A stretch of DNA of 46,865 bases, taken from a virus. Positions 37,301 through 44,583 of this stretch are shown piece by piece. Position 1 is the first letter of the stretch; every line of letters starts with the position of its first letter. The stretch lies in the IMG/VR virus record IMGVR_UViG_3300029923_000033, positions 1 through 46,865 of that record, one strand, 5' to 3'. The translations under genes and the position numbers were made by a program. Under the pieces are notes generated by a model that was not told the origin of the DNA, did not search any database, and was given only the letters and a program-made list of their open reading frames with translations.

Positions 37301-39190
37301 ACATTGAGCAAGCAGTATTCTAAAGTAACTGCTTATCATCAAGGATCGAATATATGGATCATATATGATATATTACCATCTGAATTAATTTATTTATCAG
37401 GAACTACCTCAAATGTTCAAACTCAATTAAATGCTAAATTATCAGCTACTAATAACAAGTTGATACCATCAGATTTCGTGTGGACAGGCACATTAACAGG
37501 CTCGAATCTAACATGGGTTATAACATACAGTCATACAATTAGTGGAAATGTTACGATTCCATCTGGTGTAACTCTCGTCTTTATGGGTGGATCATTAAAT
37601 GGCATCACAACGTTAACAGGTACTAATACAAAAATAATTGCTGATGACGCCAATATCATTTCAGCAACAACAATTGATGGAACATGGTATTCTGATCATG
37701 TATGGTTTAAATGGTTTGGGGCAAAGGGCGATGCTGTCACCGATGATTATGTTAAAGGTCAGCAATTACTAGATTGGGCTTATTCTAATCACTCTATGAA
37801 AGTTTACATGGGTGTCGGACGTTTTAATGTGACTGCAAGCGGTTTCACAATAAAAACTGACTTTGAAGGCGAAGGCAATAGAACGTATGGATACAATAGT
37901 GAGATATATAATCGTACAACCGCAGGCTATGGCGTAAAAATTGCTGAAAGATATATAGCATTGGCAAACTTCACTGTATATGGCAATGCAACAGCAAATT
38001 ACGGTGTTGGTGCAACCTGTGGAGACGGCGTTCTGTTCGATGGCACAATTTATACAGGAATTCAATATGTCACGCTAAGAAATGTTGTATCTATTAGAAA
38101 TTCTTATGGATTTAGATTCACAGGCGGCGCATGGTTAATAAATATTTATGATAGCTATGCGATTGAAAATCTTTACGACGGATTCAATTGCGATAGTGCT
38201 GAAAGTGCCCCGACAAATACAGGTCAAAAAAATGATATAAACTACTACTCTTGCACATCAACAGGTAATGGACGTAATGGTTGGACTATTTGGGGTATGA
38301 GCTTACATTTTTATGGTTGTGACGCCGAATTAAATTATGGTTCTGGTGTTGATATTACAAGTGTCTTATCTCCAAACAGAACCTTTGATGTTGACAATTA
38401 CAATACATTAATAAGTGGCATGCATTTCGAAGGAAATGGTCGTGGATCAATCCACGTTGCTGCTGGTATTTATAATGGACATTATTTCTACTGTAGAGGT
38501 TTGATTGTTGAAGGCTGCTATTCATATGAGGATACCGCTTTATTTAAAGGAGGCTGGGTTAATTCAATATTATTTGAATCTTATGGTAGTGTAAACGAAG
38601 GAACTGGAGCAATTAGAACGATTAGAATTGAAAAAAATACATTTACAGGCTCACATGCTGTTTATTGTAATTTCAACGGTTTATTAGATGCTCAATCGTC
38701 AATAGACTTGCCAACAGATACTCATTATGTTGGATTCGGTAGAGCAGCGAATCCTAATCAGTATAGAACGCTTGTTGTTTCAGGGTATTTTTATGCTAAA
38801 GGTGTTACATGGACAAACGTTTTACGTTCTGAAACTGTTGCCACTGGAACAGTTGTGGCATTTCCATTAACGCTTCCAACAAACTGTAACATACAGCAAT
38901 ACAAGATTTGGGTTCAAACAGACGCCACCAATTATACGGTGACATTCAATACCATTTCAAGGGATGCTCTAGCTGGTATTGGTGCTTATAGTAATTCATT
39001 AATATATTCAGATGCAATCACTGGAAACTCTGGAAGCAAATTAGTGAATTCATCAACAACAGGAAATTATACAGCATCAAATCGTGTTGTTGAGGCAAGT
39101 AATGATATGTATCTCACAATTACCATAACCATCATAACGCCAGGCACATACCTATACTTAGGCAATCCTGTTATATTGTATAAACCTTAA
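34310..39190 (+). CDS. Tail fibre/tailspike with beta-helix region
   Basis: 1626 residues. The N-terminal third contains modules built on DPTVPNYIKQI/DPTVPDNVKAITTG, NWNSKQ and GHTHTGVYQP, typical of phage tail fibres; a ~400-bp block is duplicated (about 34790-35041 and 35200-35457). The middle has QTQLNAKL repeats. From about residue 1130, WFKWFGAKGDAVTDD starts a pectate-lyase-like right-handed beta-helix rich in short strands, as in depolymerase tailspikes. It binds and may degrade host surface polysaccharide. It lies under late-type control. Confidence 0.9.
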   Translation: MAKLTTDLLTGVQFLLNIDLPVSGSSIIETDPTVPNYIKQISSGDIANWNSKQPAGNYQSASGFTAHATDLNIHYAQSGITITESQVTNLSTDLANRSLTGHTHSQYLTTENDPTVPDNVKAITTGDTANWNSKQPAGDYVLTPTFTGHTSDLTIHYQQSGITITENQVTNLVNDLAGKSSTGHTHTGVYQPIGAYLVTADIAGKEDSSNKVTIITSGSTNTQYPSAKLLYDQLATKQPTGAYLTSFTETDPTVPANVKAITTGDTTNWNSKQASGDYVLTPTFTGHTANATIHYAQSGITITESQVTNLVNDLAGKSSTGHTHTGVYQPVGSYLVAADITGKEDSSNKVTIITSGSTNTQYPSAKLLYDQLATKQPTGAYLLPADITGKMNLNQASRQTIINGAPTFSEGLTLGTNPTGTTFEAGKIYYDAPNKTLGICIDTDVTIQLGQEELVLCYNNTGADIPNGMMVYPTGANGDMPTIALARADNTVLGSFLDIGMTTQVIPNGQSGFVTNRGIVHNIDTSAFVAGDTLYLSTSVWGGVTKVPPTSIDDFLVKVGVALMISPTVGSIYVRQILNNRITDLVDVAIDTPIVDQTLVWNGLNWINKNLASVNAGIGVNFYLDDTQIITGGTQSVALHTLSKVPVTTTEVIDQVTLVTGNLTQILDRYLYDVALGGTQIDAGAWGFNTYCMVNNSGGIATIPVTMRKVVAGTGTVTITGTGTSRTATVSGGTPFVAGDVNANMTLSGLLRTSTAIFRIIAYTSTSVVTVETLTTYVNEANVAYSNHKFLFTDNITEINQTTVGLTTTNSFQPAFSINATDKLGVTYYGQSDTNNRTVTLYHNGTTHYTNFTTPLVIRHNDLSGLQGGTSTERYHVPAATATLLAALTSTSDELNALHGIPSGLTATELGYVDGVTSSIQTQLNAKLGKVRTTYSITGATTLSSTHAGATIECNGTFALTLGNATQQGTIIDIVNVGTGIITLAASTTILSRDGLLTLSKQYSKVTAYHQGSNIWIIYDILPSELIYLSGTTSNVQTQLNAKLSATNNKLIPSDFVWTGTLTGSNLTWVITYSHTISGNVTIPSGVTLVFMGGSLNGITTLTGTNTKIIADDANIISATTIDGTWYSDHVWFKWFGAKGDAVTDDYVKGQQLLDWAYSNHSMKVYMGVGRFNVTASGFTIKTDFEGEGNRTYGYNSEIYNRTTAGYGVKIAERYIALANFTVYGNATANYGVGATCGDGVLFDGTIYTGIQYVTLRNVVSIRNSYGFRFTGGAWLINIYDSYAIENLYDGFNCDSAESAPTNTGQKNDINYYSCTSTGNGRNGWTIWGMSLHFYGCDAELNYGSGVDITSVLSPNRTFDVDNYNTLISGMHFEGNGRGSIHVAAGIYNGHYFYCRGLIVEGCYSYEDTALFKGGWVNSILFESYGSVNEGTGAIRTIRIEKNTFTGSHAVYCNFNGLLDAQSSIDLPTDTHYVGFGRAANPNQYRTLVVSGYFYAKGVTWTNVLRSETVATGTVVAFPLTLPTNCNIQQYKIWVQTDATNYTVTFNTISRDALAGIGAYSNSLIYSDAITGNSGSKLVNSSTTGNYTASNRVVEASNDMYLTITITIITPGTYLYLGNPVILYKP

Positions 39191-39203
39191 GTCTTATCAC
39201 TAT

Positions 39204-39240
39204 AAAAATCCGTAAATTAGAAATGATTTACGGATTTTTT
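39204..39240 (+). terminator. Intrinsic terminator after tail fibre
   Basis: A 14-bp perfect stem (39204-39217 with 39226-39239) with an 8-nt loop and T-run. Confidence 0.92.
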
Positions 39241-39259
39241 ATTTAATAACTATCAAAAT

Positions 39260-39289
39260 CTGTAACAAACAAAAAGTTTGCTCGTATAA
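39260..39289 (+). promoter_or_regulatory. Early-type promoter
   Basis: CTGTAACA at 39260 (first base differs) and CGTATAA at 39283. Confidence 0.83.
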
Positions 39290-39310
39290 GCGAGAAAATA
39301 ATACGAACGA

Positions 39311-40195
39311 ATGACAGATTTAGAAGTTATTAACAAATTGCTTGCTTCGAAAAAGCCAAGCGATATTTTTGAGGCTGATTGGAAGAAAACATACATTACG
39401 TATTCCAAGCTAATTCATCCAGACTATAGTTCATTATCCAAAGCAAGCGAAGCAATGGCAATCCTCAACGGTTATAAGGATTTAAAGGAAAATGGCGCAG
39501 AGTATGAGGATGAAGCTGGTAAGTTTCGTGTCTTTGACGATAAGATAGTCTACGCAGTGACTGCGGCGAATAAAGCTTTAATCACCGCTTCGTACAATAA
39601 CTATCGAATCTTCAAACAAAAAACAGATGCTGCTTCAAAGAACTTTCAGAAATACATGCCTGAAAGCATGGAATTAACTGCCGATAAACTTACCGTACAT
39701 TTATTGAATCGAGCAGTACCTCTTACAAATCAAAAATTGTCACAAGAGCATGTTAATTGGATATTCAGCAGACTGTTTGAATACTCATTATATATTCAAA
39801 GTCAAGGTTATTCCCATTTAGGCTTTAATCCGACATCTGTATTCGTCGTGCCAGTTAATCATGGCATTATATGCACGACTTTTTATCACATGGCAAAACT
39901 GGACGGCAAAGCTAAGACAATTTCAGCAAAATACAAAATGTGGTATCCAGCAACGCTTTTTACAAAGAAAATTGCGACAGATGATATTGATCTCGAATTA
40001 GCAAAGAAGATATCCTTATACTTGCTTGGCGACAAATCAGCCGCTGGTATGAAGCTAAAGACTGATAACTCCATTCACAAGGAGATATTAAGTTTCCTGA
40101 TCACAAAACACGAATGCTCTTTAGATACCTATGCCAAGTACAGGGAACTATTGAAGAAGCATTTTCCGCCAAAATTTTTTGATTTGAATTTGTAA
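39311..40195 (+). CDS. J-domain protein with kinase-like C-terminal lobe
   Basis: 294 residues. An N-terminal J-domain-like helix pair carries WKKTYITYSKLIHPDYS with the HPD tripeptide at 36-38, needed to stimulate Hsp70/DnaK. Residues about 145-245 resemble the C-lobe of protein kinases (IFSRLFEYSLYIQSQGYSHLGFNPTSVFV … YPATLF … DIDLELAKKISLYLLG), but the catalytic HRD Asp is replaced (HLGFNP). It may be an inactive kinase fold. It is followed by a small protein and a vWA protein with its own promoter. Confidence 0.6.
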   Translation: MTDLEVINKLLASKKPSDIFEADWKKTYITYSKLIHPDYSSLSKASEAMAILNGYKDLKENGAEYEDEAGKFRVFDDKIVYAVTAANKALITASYNNYRIFKQKTDAASKNFQKYMPESMELTADKLTVHLLNRAVPLTNQKLSQEHVNWIFSRLFEYSLYIQSQGYSHLGFNPTSVFVVPVNHGIICTTFYHMAKLDGKAKTISAKYKMWYPATLFTKKIATDDIDLELAKKISLYLLGDKSAAGMKLKTDNSIHKEILSFLITKHECSLDTYAKYRELLKKHFPPKFFDLNL

Positions 40196-40211
40196 AAATA
40201 ATTGCAAAATT

Positions 40212-40241
40212 TTGTAACATTTTTAAAGTTCATACGTATAA
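40212..40241 (+). promoter_or_regulatory. Early-type promoter
   Basis: TTGTAACA at 40212 and CGTATAA at 40235; drives the small protein at 40294 and the vWA gene. Confidence 0.86.
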
Positions 40242-40293
40242 GTTATTTTAAGTATCAATATAAACATCAATTTTTAATTTAAATTTTATTATC

Positions 40294-40419
40294 ATGGGAA
40301 ATCCAGTACATTCAGAATTCAAGTCTTTCGAAGAGGAAGCAGCAGCATCAGAAAATGCAACAGTGGTAGCACCAGCAGAAGAAGTTGCTAACGTTGTAAC
40401 ACCTGAGCCAGAAGCATAA
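40294..40419 (+). CDS. Acidic Ala-rich protein, 41 aa
   Basis: MGNPVHSEFKSFEEEAAASE continues with Ala, Val, Glu and Pro. ATG 40294 follows a long A/T-rich leader, and the stop overlaps the next start as TAATG, showing tight coupling with the vWA gene. It may be a chaperone-like or regulatory partner of the vWA protein. Confidence 0.7.
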   Translation: MGNPVHSEFKSFEEEAAASENATVVAPAEEVANVVTPEPEA

Positions 40420-41342
40420 TGGGCGGTGGAAAATGGACGGAAGATGCGTTTGCAACCATAAGCGCATCCAAAAGAGGTAAATCGGCTTCGGAAATCTTCG
40501 CAAGCGAAGAATCAGTTGATATGACCCCAAAGATTCTTGTTGACAAGAACAGAGAATCAAGGGATAGCGACGAGCATCCAGAATCTTTAGCCGTAATGGT
40601 ATTTGTCGATGTTACAGGCAGCATGGGAATGGTTCCTGAAAATATCGTAAAAAACAATCTTGGTGGACTGATGAACACCATCATCGACAATGGCATCAAA
40701 GACCCACAGGTCATGTTTGGAGCAATTGGAGATCATATCAGCGACGACTCTCCGCTTCAATTAGGTCAATTTGAATCAGAGACAACTTTGATTGACAGCT
40801 GGCTTACAAAAATGTACATCGAAAGAGGCGGTGGCGGTGGTAATCACGAAAGCTACCTGTTAGCTTGGCTTACTGCTGGAAGGCACACTTCGATTGACTG
40901 TTTCGAAAAAAGAAGCGTAAAAGGTTTCTTATTCACAATCGGCGACGAACGTAGCTGGACTGAAATCAATTCTAATTATCTGAAAAAGGTAATGGGGTAT
41001 ACTCAATCCGAAGACGTTACTGACGTACAGTTGCTTGCAGAAGCACAGCGAATGTATAATGTATACCACATTCATGTAAATGAAACTGGTTACAGAAACG
41101 ACTCGCTCGTATTCAACTACTGGAAAGATTTGATGGGACAGAATTTCATTGTTCTTGAAGACTACACCACGATTTGCGAAACTATCGCCACCGTTATTGC
41201 CATGCAGAATGGTATTGACATGGAAAAAGTAACTAGCAAATTTAGTGCAAAAACATCCAGCACAGTTACCAATGCTTTAATGGTATTGTCTAAATCAGGC
41301 GATTCTATTTCAAAGAACGATACAGGGGTTATTGAACTATAA
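40419..41342 (+). CDS. vWA-domain protein
   Basis: 307 residues. A MIDAS-type metal site is visible: DVTGSMG (D64, T66, S68), GDH at about D105 and a Gly-rich loop before NHESYLLAWL (about 137-151). The last 50 residues are Ser/Thr-rich. vWA proteins in bacteria often work with a kinase-like or ATPase partner, here perhaps the J-domain/kinase-like protein upstream. Starts by TAATG overlap. Confidence 0.8.
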   Translation: MGGGKWTEDAFATISASKRGKSASEIFASEESVDMTPKILVDKNRESRDSDEHPESLAVMVFVDVTGSMGMVPENIVKNNLGGLMNTIIDNGIKDPQVMFGAIGDHISDDSPLQLGQFESETTLIDSWLTKMYIERGGGGGNHESYLLAWLTAGRHTSIDCFEKRSVKGFLFTIGDERSWTEINSNYLKKVMGYTQSEDVTDVQLLAEAQRMYNVYHIHVNETGYRNDSLVFNYWKDLMGQNFIVLEDYTTICETIATVIAMQNGIDMEKVTSKFSAKTSSTVTNALMVLSKSGDSISKNDTGVIEL

Positions 41343-41358
41343 CAACTGACACGAATAT

Positions 41359-41394
41359 AAAAGGCGATGATATTAAATTATTATCGCCTTTTTT
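41359..41394 (+). terminator. Intrinsic terminator abutting a promoter
   Basis: A 10-bp stem (41359-41368 with 41383-41392) has a T-run that runs directly into TTGTAACC of the next promoter. Confidence 0.88.
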
Positions 41395-41422
41395 GTAACC
41401 TTTTATATTTTATACCGTATAA
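41393..41422 (+). promoter_or_regulatory. Early-type promoter
   Basis: TTGTAACC at 41393 and CGTATAA at 41416. Drives 41441 and the adenylosuccinate synthetase gene. Confidence 0.86.
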
Positions 41423-41440
41423 ATTATAAACAATCACAAT

Positions 41441-41956
41441 ATGAATAACGGAAAAGACTATAGTGACGAAGACAAGCAAGCTTCAAAAGACTTCGGCGAC
41501 ACAGGCATCAATTATGGTAACGAGATCAGTTTAGCATATGACTACAATTGTCGTAAAATAGAAGCGGATGCCGAGGCAGAAACAGCGTTGGCTGAGTTCG
41601 AAGCTGAAATGAGATATGTGCAAAGAGGTATTGTTCGAAAAAATAATGCCGCTGTAATGTTTGTCAAAGATAATATCTCATATGATTTCGATCTAATTGA
41701 ATTAGACGATCTTGATTGGCAACATATCGGATATGTTGAAGTCGAAGAAACTGACGAAAAGGAATCAGGATATTCGGACTATAAATTTTACTATGAAAAG
41801 GGTGATCGTAAGTTAAAATATATGCGTCAGGACGATGAAGGCGACTATCATAACTTAGTATGGCAAACCGTAGGATATCTCGGTGACGATTACTCAGGCT
41901 ATTTGCTTTTTCCATTAAAAGATGGAAGATACTGGAAAATATTGTATTCTTGTTAA
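41441..41956 (+). CDS. Acidic hypothetical protein, 171 aa
   Basis: Acidic N-terminal region followed by beta-rich segments (VMFVKDNISYDFDLIELDDLD … YKFYYEKGDRKLKYMRQD … SGYLLFPLKDGRYWKILYSC). No family is recognised. It precedes purA by 20 bp on the same transcript. Confidence 0.7.
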   Translation: MNNGKDYSDEDKQASKDFGDTGINYGNEISLAYDYNCRKIEADAEAETALAEFEAEMRYVQRGIVRKNNAAVMFVKDNISYDFDLIELDDLDWQHIGYVEVEETDEKESGYSDYKFYYEKGDRKLKYMRQDDEGDYHNLVWQTVGYLGDDYSGYLLFPLKDGRYWKILYSC

Positions 41957-41976
41957 TTAACTGTAAAAAATAATAT

Positions 41977-43137
41977 ATGGAAGCTAGTGTTGTAGTCGGG
42001 CTAGGATATGGCGACGAGGGTAAGGGAAGCATGGTTAATTTCCTTTGTAAAAAATATTATAAAAAGCCGCTAGTGGTCAGGTACTCTAGCGGCCACCAAG
42101 TAGGACATACTGTTGTCGAAGGTGATAAAAGACATGTCTTTTCAAATTTCGGCTCAGGAACGCTATCAAATGCGCCTACATACTGGTCTGAATACTGTAC
42201 CGTCAATCCTTCCGCAATAAGATCAGAGGGGAAAGCACTAGCGGCATTGAAAGTGTTTCCGACATTATACATAAACGACAACGCTATGATCACAACGCCA
42301 TATGATATATTAAAAAATCGTATGGTTGAAACAAAAAACAGGCATGGAAGTGTTGGCGTTGGGTTTGGCACGACGATTCAAAGAAATGAGGATCATTTCA
42401 AATTATATGCCAGAGACTTACGTTACCCAAAGGTGTTCGAAGCCAAATTAAAACAAATTAGCGACGTTTACTATAAAGAAACTTTTAAAGAATATCCAGC
42501 AGATTACATCGAAAAGCATATTGCCAATTTTAAGGCTGATTGTAAGCACATTCTACATGAATGCATGTTTTCTTCAAGTCTTTGGGAAGTTCTTGAACAT
42601 GGGTACTATAAACATATTATATTTGAAGGTAATCAGGGTATCATGCTTGATCAAGACTTTGGGTTCTTTCCGAATGTTACCAGAGGTAGTACCACTTCAA
42701 AAAATGCTTTTGAGTTGATGAAGTCAATTAAGATGAATCCTAGTAATGCTGACGTTTATTATATAACACGTGCTTATGCTACTCGTCACGGTAATGGCGA
42801 ATTGGCTAATGAAGGCATGCCCACATCATATATCAAAGACAATCCGCTTGAAACGAATGTATTAGGCGAATTTCAAGGACATTTCAGAAAAGCACCACTT
42901 GATTTAGAAACATTAAAGTATGCAATGTCTTGTGATAAAACTTTCAATCAGAATGGAACGTCAATGCTGGCTGTAACATGTCTTGACCAAATTCCAGAAA
43001 GAATACCGATCATAAATGGCGATAAGATTGATTTATTATATCCATCACAAATCGGCTCAATTCTGAATATTAGTCCGCAAAACATCTTGGTGAGCAATTC
43101 AGACAAAGGACTATTTGTAAATCCAATTGAACTATGA
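41977..43137 (+). CDS. purA: Adenylosuccinate synthetase-like enzyme
   Basis: 386 residues, shorter than E. coli PurA (about 430). The signature is clear: LGYGDEGKG with D13 as general base, SSGHQVGHTVV with H44, EGNQGIMLDQDFGFFPNVT (217-235) and RAYATRHGNG (265-274). The enzyme joins aspartate to IMP with NTP energy on the way to AMP. The TKLD-type base-reading motif of PurA reads AVTCLD (332-337), so the lysine that contacts guanine is missing. The Asp is retained, which argues for IMP rather than dGMP as substrate. It follows an acidic hypothetical gene. Confidence 0.9.
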   Translation: MEASVVVGLGYGDEGKGSMVNFLCKKYYKKPLVVRYSSGHQVGHTVVEGDKRHVFSNFGSGTLSNAPTYWSEYCTVNPSAIRSEGKALAALKVFPTLYINDNAMITTPYDILKNRMVETKNRHGSVGVGFGTTIQRNEDHFKLYARDLRYPKVFEAKLKQISDVYYKETFKEYPADYIEKHIANFKADCKHILHECMFSSSLWEVLEHGYYKHIIFEGNQGIMLDQDFGFFPNVTRGSTTSKNAFELMKSIKMNPSNADVYYITRAYATRHGNGELANEGMPTSYIKDNPLETNVLGEFQGHFRKAPLDLETLKYAMSCDKTFNQNGTSMLAVTCLDQIPERIPIINGDKIDLLYPSQIGSILNISPQNILVSNSDKGLFVNPIEL

Positions 43138-43493
43138 TAAACGTTGCTTATAAAATTGTTGAGAAACAGCCAGATGGCTCTTACAAGTTTTTATTTTATA
43201 ACAGAAGAAAAACTTTTGGGTTTGGGAACGTTCTTATAGCCGAAAAGAAATGGGGTTATGATGGCTATAATACCGATGGCTCAAAAAAGCTTTATATGAC
43301 AGGTATTCATGTGATAGAAACACTTGAACTGTGCTTGAAGTATCTGAAACGCTTTAAAAGAACTGACAATAAAGCAATTGTTTTTTGTGAAGTTGAAGCT
43401 GTGCGTAGGAAGCCACGTAGTCGATATGGTGTTATGCTTGCCGACAGTGCTGTTGTGCTTTCGGAAGTATTTATTCCATATGAGCAGAAGTAG
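43134..43493 (+). CDS. Hypothetical protein, 119 aa
   Basis: ATGA overlap with purA. Beta-rich (VAYKIVEKQPDGSYKFLFYN, VIFCEVEAV) and basic. The C-terminal RRKPRSRYGVMLADSAVVL could bind nucleic acid. Not recognised. Confidence 0.68.
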   Translation: MINVAYKIVEKQPDGSYKFLFYNRRKTFGFGNVLIAEKKWGYDGYNTDGSKKLYMTGIHVIETLELCLKYLKRFKRTDNKAIVFCEVEAVRRKPRSRYGVMLADSAVVLSEVFIPYEQK

Positions 43494-43704
43494 AAAAAAG
43501 ACACCGATTGAAAGGCATGCTGGGGATTCACAAAAAGAGAGTAAACAGCAGTGTAATAGAATTTTTCGACGTGTCAGTAAAATCAATATTGGCATGGACA
43601 GCGACCCTTTGTTTAATAAAAATGAAGCGTTAGATGAATATAGCATGAGTGGTGATGGTAAACGCTATGTTAAAGACGTATGTGAAAGACATATGAGGAA
43701 GTAA
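43480..43704 (+). CDS. Conserved basic phage protein (SRSRKKTPI type), 74 aa
   Basis: Start ATG 43480 gives MSRSRKKTPIERHAGDSQKE, a beginning that recurs in small basic phage proteins of unknown function, so this start is preferred to the longer open frame upstream. KKTPI and the C-terminal RYVKDVCERHMRK suggest nucleic acid or ribosome contact. It overlaps the upstream gene by 14 bp. Confidence 0.78.
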   Translation: MSRSRKKTPIERHAGDSQKESKQQCNRIFRRVSKINIGMDSDPLFNKNEALDEYSMSGDGKRYVKDVCERHMRK

Positions 43705-43768
43705 ATATTTTACATATGTGTATAATTGTCATAATGATCAAATAAAATCCTTATCCCAAGTTGTTTTT

Positions 43769-43805
43769 GTTAATTTTCTGTATTTATACTAAACGGTAAA
43801 TTAAT
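43769..43805 (+). promoter_or_regulatory. Hairpin flanking late promoter and start
   Basis: GTTAATTT (43769-43776) pairs with AAATTAAT (43798-43805, one G-T pair). The late motif lies in the loop and the start codon 43807 follows 1 nt after the stem. Confidence 0.5.
43780..43788 (+). promoter_or_regulatory. Late-type promoter motif GTATTTATA
   Basis: Lies 27 bp before the start codon of the holin-like gene. Confidence 0.64.
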
Positions 43806-43806
43806 C

Positions 43807-44082
43807 ATGGCAGCAGCAGATACTCTAAACAAAAATGTCCAAGTACCGATTTGGGCAATCGGTACAATAATGACAATTTTAATTGCATTATTTTCGTTTA
43901 CTTATAGTTTTAGCAAGGAATTCAGTAAGGTGGCAACGCAAATCGAATTAAATACTGTTGATATTAGATATTTACAGCAAACCAAAACTGATAAGGAAAC
44001 AATTTTCACAATTGTTAATACGTTAGAACGCATCGAAACTAAATTGGATAATCATATTGCGCAGTCCGCAAGTAGATATTAA
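43807..44082 (+). CDS. Membrane-anchored coiled-coil protein, holin candidate
   Basis: 91 residues. One hydrophobic span at about 14-34 (WAIGTIMTILIALFSFTYSF) and a C-terminal helical segment with heptad-like spacing (LQQTKTDKETIFTIVNTLERIETKLDNHIAQ). The size, topology and late-type promoter fit a holin or another lysis-timing protein, possibly acting with the T4-type lysozyme at 22079. There is no direct sequence match to a named holin family. A terminator follows. Confidence 0.6.
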   Translation: MAAADTLNKNVQVPIWAIGTIMTILIALFSFTYSFSKEFSKVATQIELNTVDIRYLQQTKTDKETIFTIVNTLERIETKLDNHIAQSASRY

Positions 44083-44106
44083 TCAATAATCAATGCTTAA
44101 TATTAT

Positions 44107-44139
44107 AGCGAAGTATCTAAAAAATACTTCGCTTTTTTT
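44107..44139 (+). terminator. Intrinsic terminator abutting a promoter
   Basis: A 10-bp stem (44107-44116 with 44124-44133) has a T-run leading straight into TTGTAACA. Confidence 0.9.
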
Positions 44140-44167
44140 GTAACAAAAAATCAAAACCACCGTATAA
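44138..44167 (+). promoter_or_regulatory. Early-type promoter
   Basis: TTGTAACA at 44138 and CGTATAA at 44161, followed by a small palindrome TCTGGA-TAT-TCCAGA (44180-44194) in the leader. Confidence 0.86.
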
Positions 44168-44179
44168 GTAATAAATTCG

Positions 44180-44194
44180 TCTGGATATTCCAGA
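44180..44194. repeat. Small palindrome TCTGGA-N3-TCCAGA
   Basis: It lies in the leader between the promoter and the start codon. A copy with the reverse-complement spacer is at 44647-44661 and another at 17644-17658. Confidence 0.85.
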
Positions 44195-44211
44195 TGTGTA
44201 AAATAATTTAT

Positions 44212-44583
44212 ATGGGCTATTTAACAACAATCACTATTTACAATGACGGCTGTGATCAAATTACAAAAAATCCAAAAGAATTTGCGGAAAAAGTAGAAAA
44301 GGCTTGCATGGGCGTGTATACCAGAAATGATGGAAATGAAAATTCATTCGGTCTAGGCAATCACAGCAATTTAGTCACAGTTCAAGATCCTAGGCATATG
44401 GACGATAATACGATATACATGCACATGGGAAATACTGTATGCGAAATGAATGCGTATTCCATGCGTACAACACATCTGATGGTCAATTCGCCCGCTTTCT
44501 TTGACAAAATGTTAAAAGAAATGGAATTTCAGGTCAAAAAGTTAAAACAGCGAAAAAAGGAGTATTATGTCGCAAAGAAATAA
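44212..44583 (+). CDS. Hypothetical protein, 123 aa
   Basis: ATG 44212 (MGYLTTITIYNDGCDQI) follows an A/T-rich stretch and is preferred to ATG 44194, which overlaps the palindrome. A His/Met-rich middle (DPRHMDDNTIYMHMGNTVCEMNAYSMRTTHL) could bind metal. The C-terminus is a long basic helix. It overlaps the next gene by 17 bp. Confidence 0.68.
   Translation: MGYLTTITIYNDGCDQITKNPKEFAEKVEKACMGVYTRNDGNENSFGLGNHSNLVTVQDPRHMDDNTIYMHMGNTVCEMNAYSMRTTHLMVNSPAFFDKMLKEMEFQVKKLKQRKKEYYVAKK

Noticed and set aside
41977-43137. PurZ for a diaminopurine (Z) genome
   Set aside because: The general-base Asp of PurA is retained, and no other Z-pathway gene is visible in the window. Not excluded for the whole genome.
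43467-43475. GTATTTATT as a seventh late promoter
   Set aside because: It lies inside a coding sequence and only 13 bp before the next start, unlike the 22-27 bp seen for most other copies.
44551-44569. AAGGAG as evidence of Shine-Dalgarno use
   Set aside because: It is a single case within a Lys/Glu-coding stretch; other starts lack such a motif.
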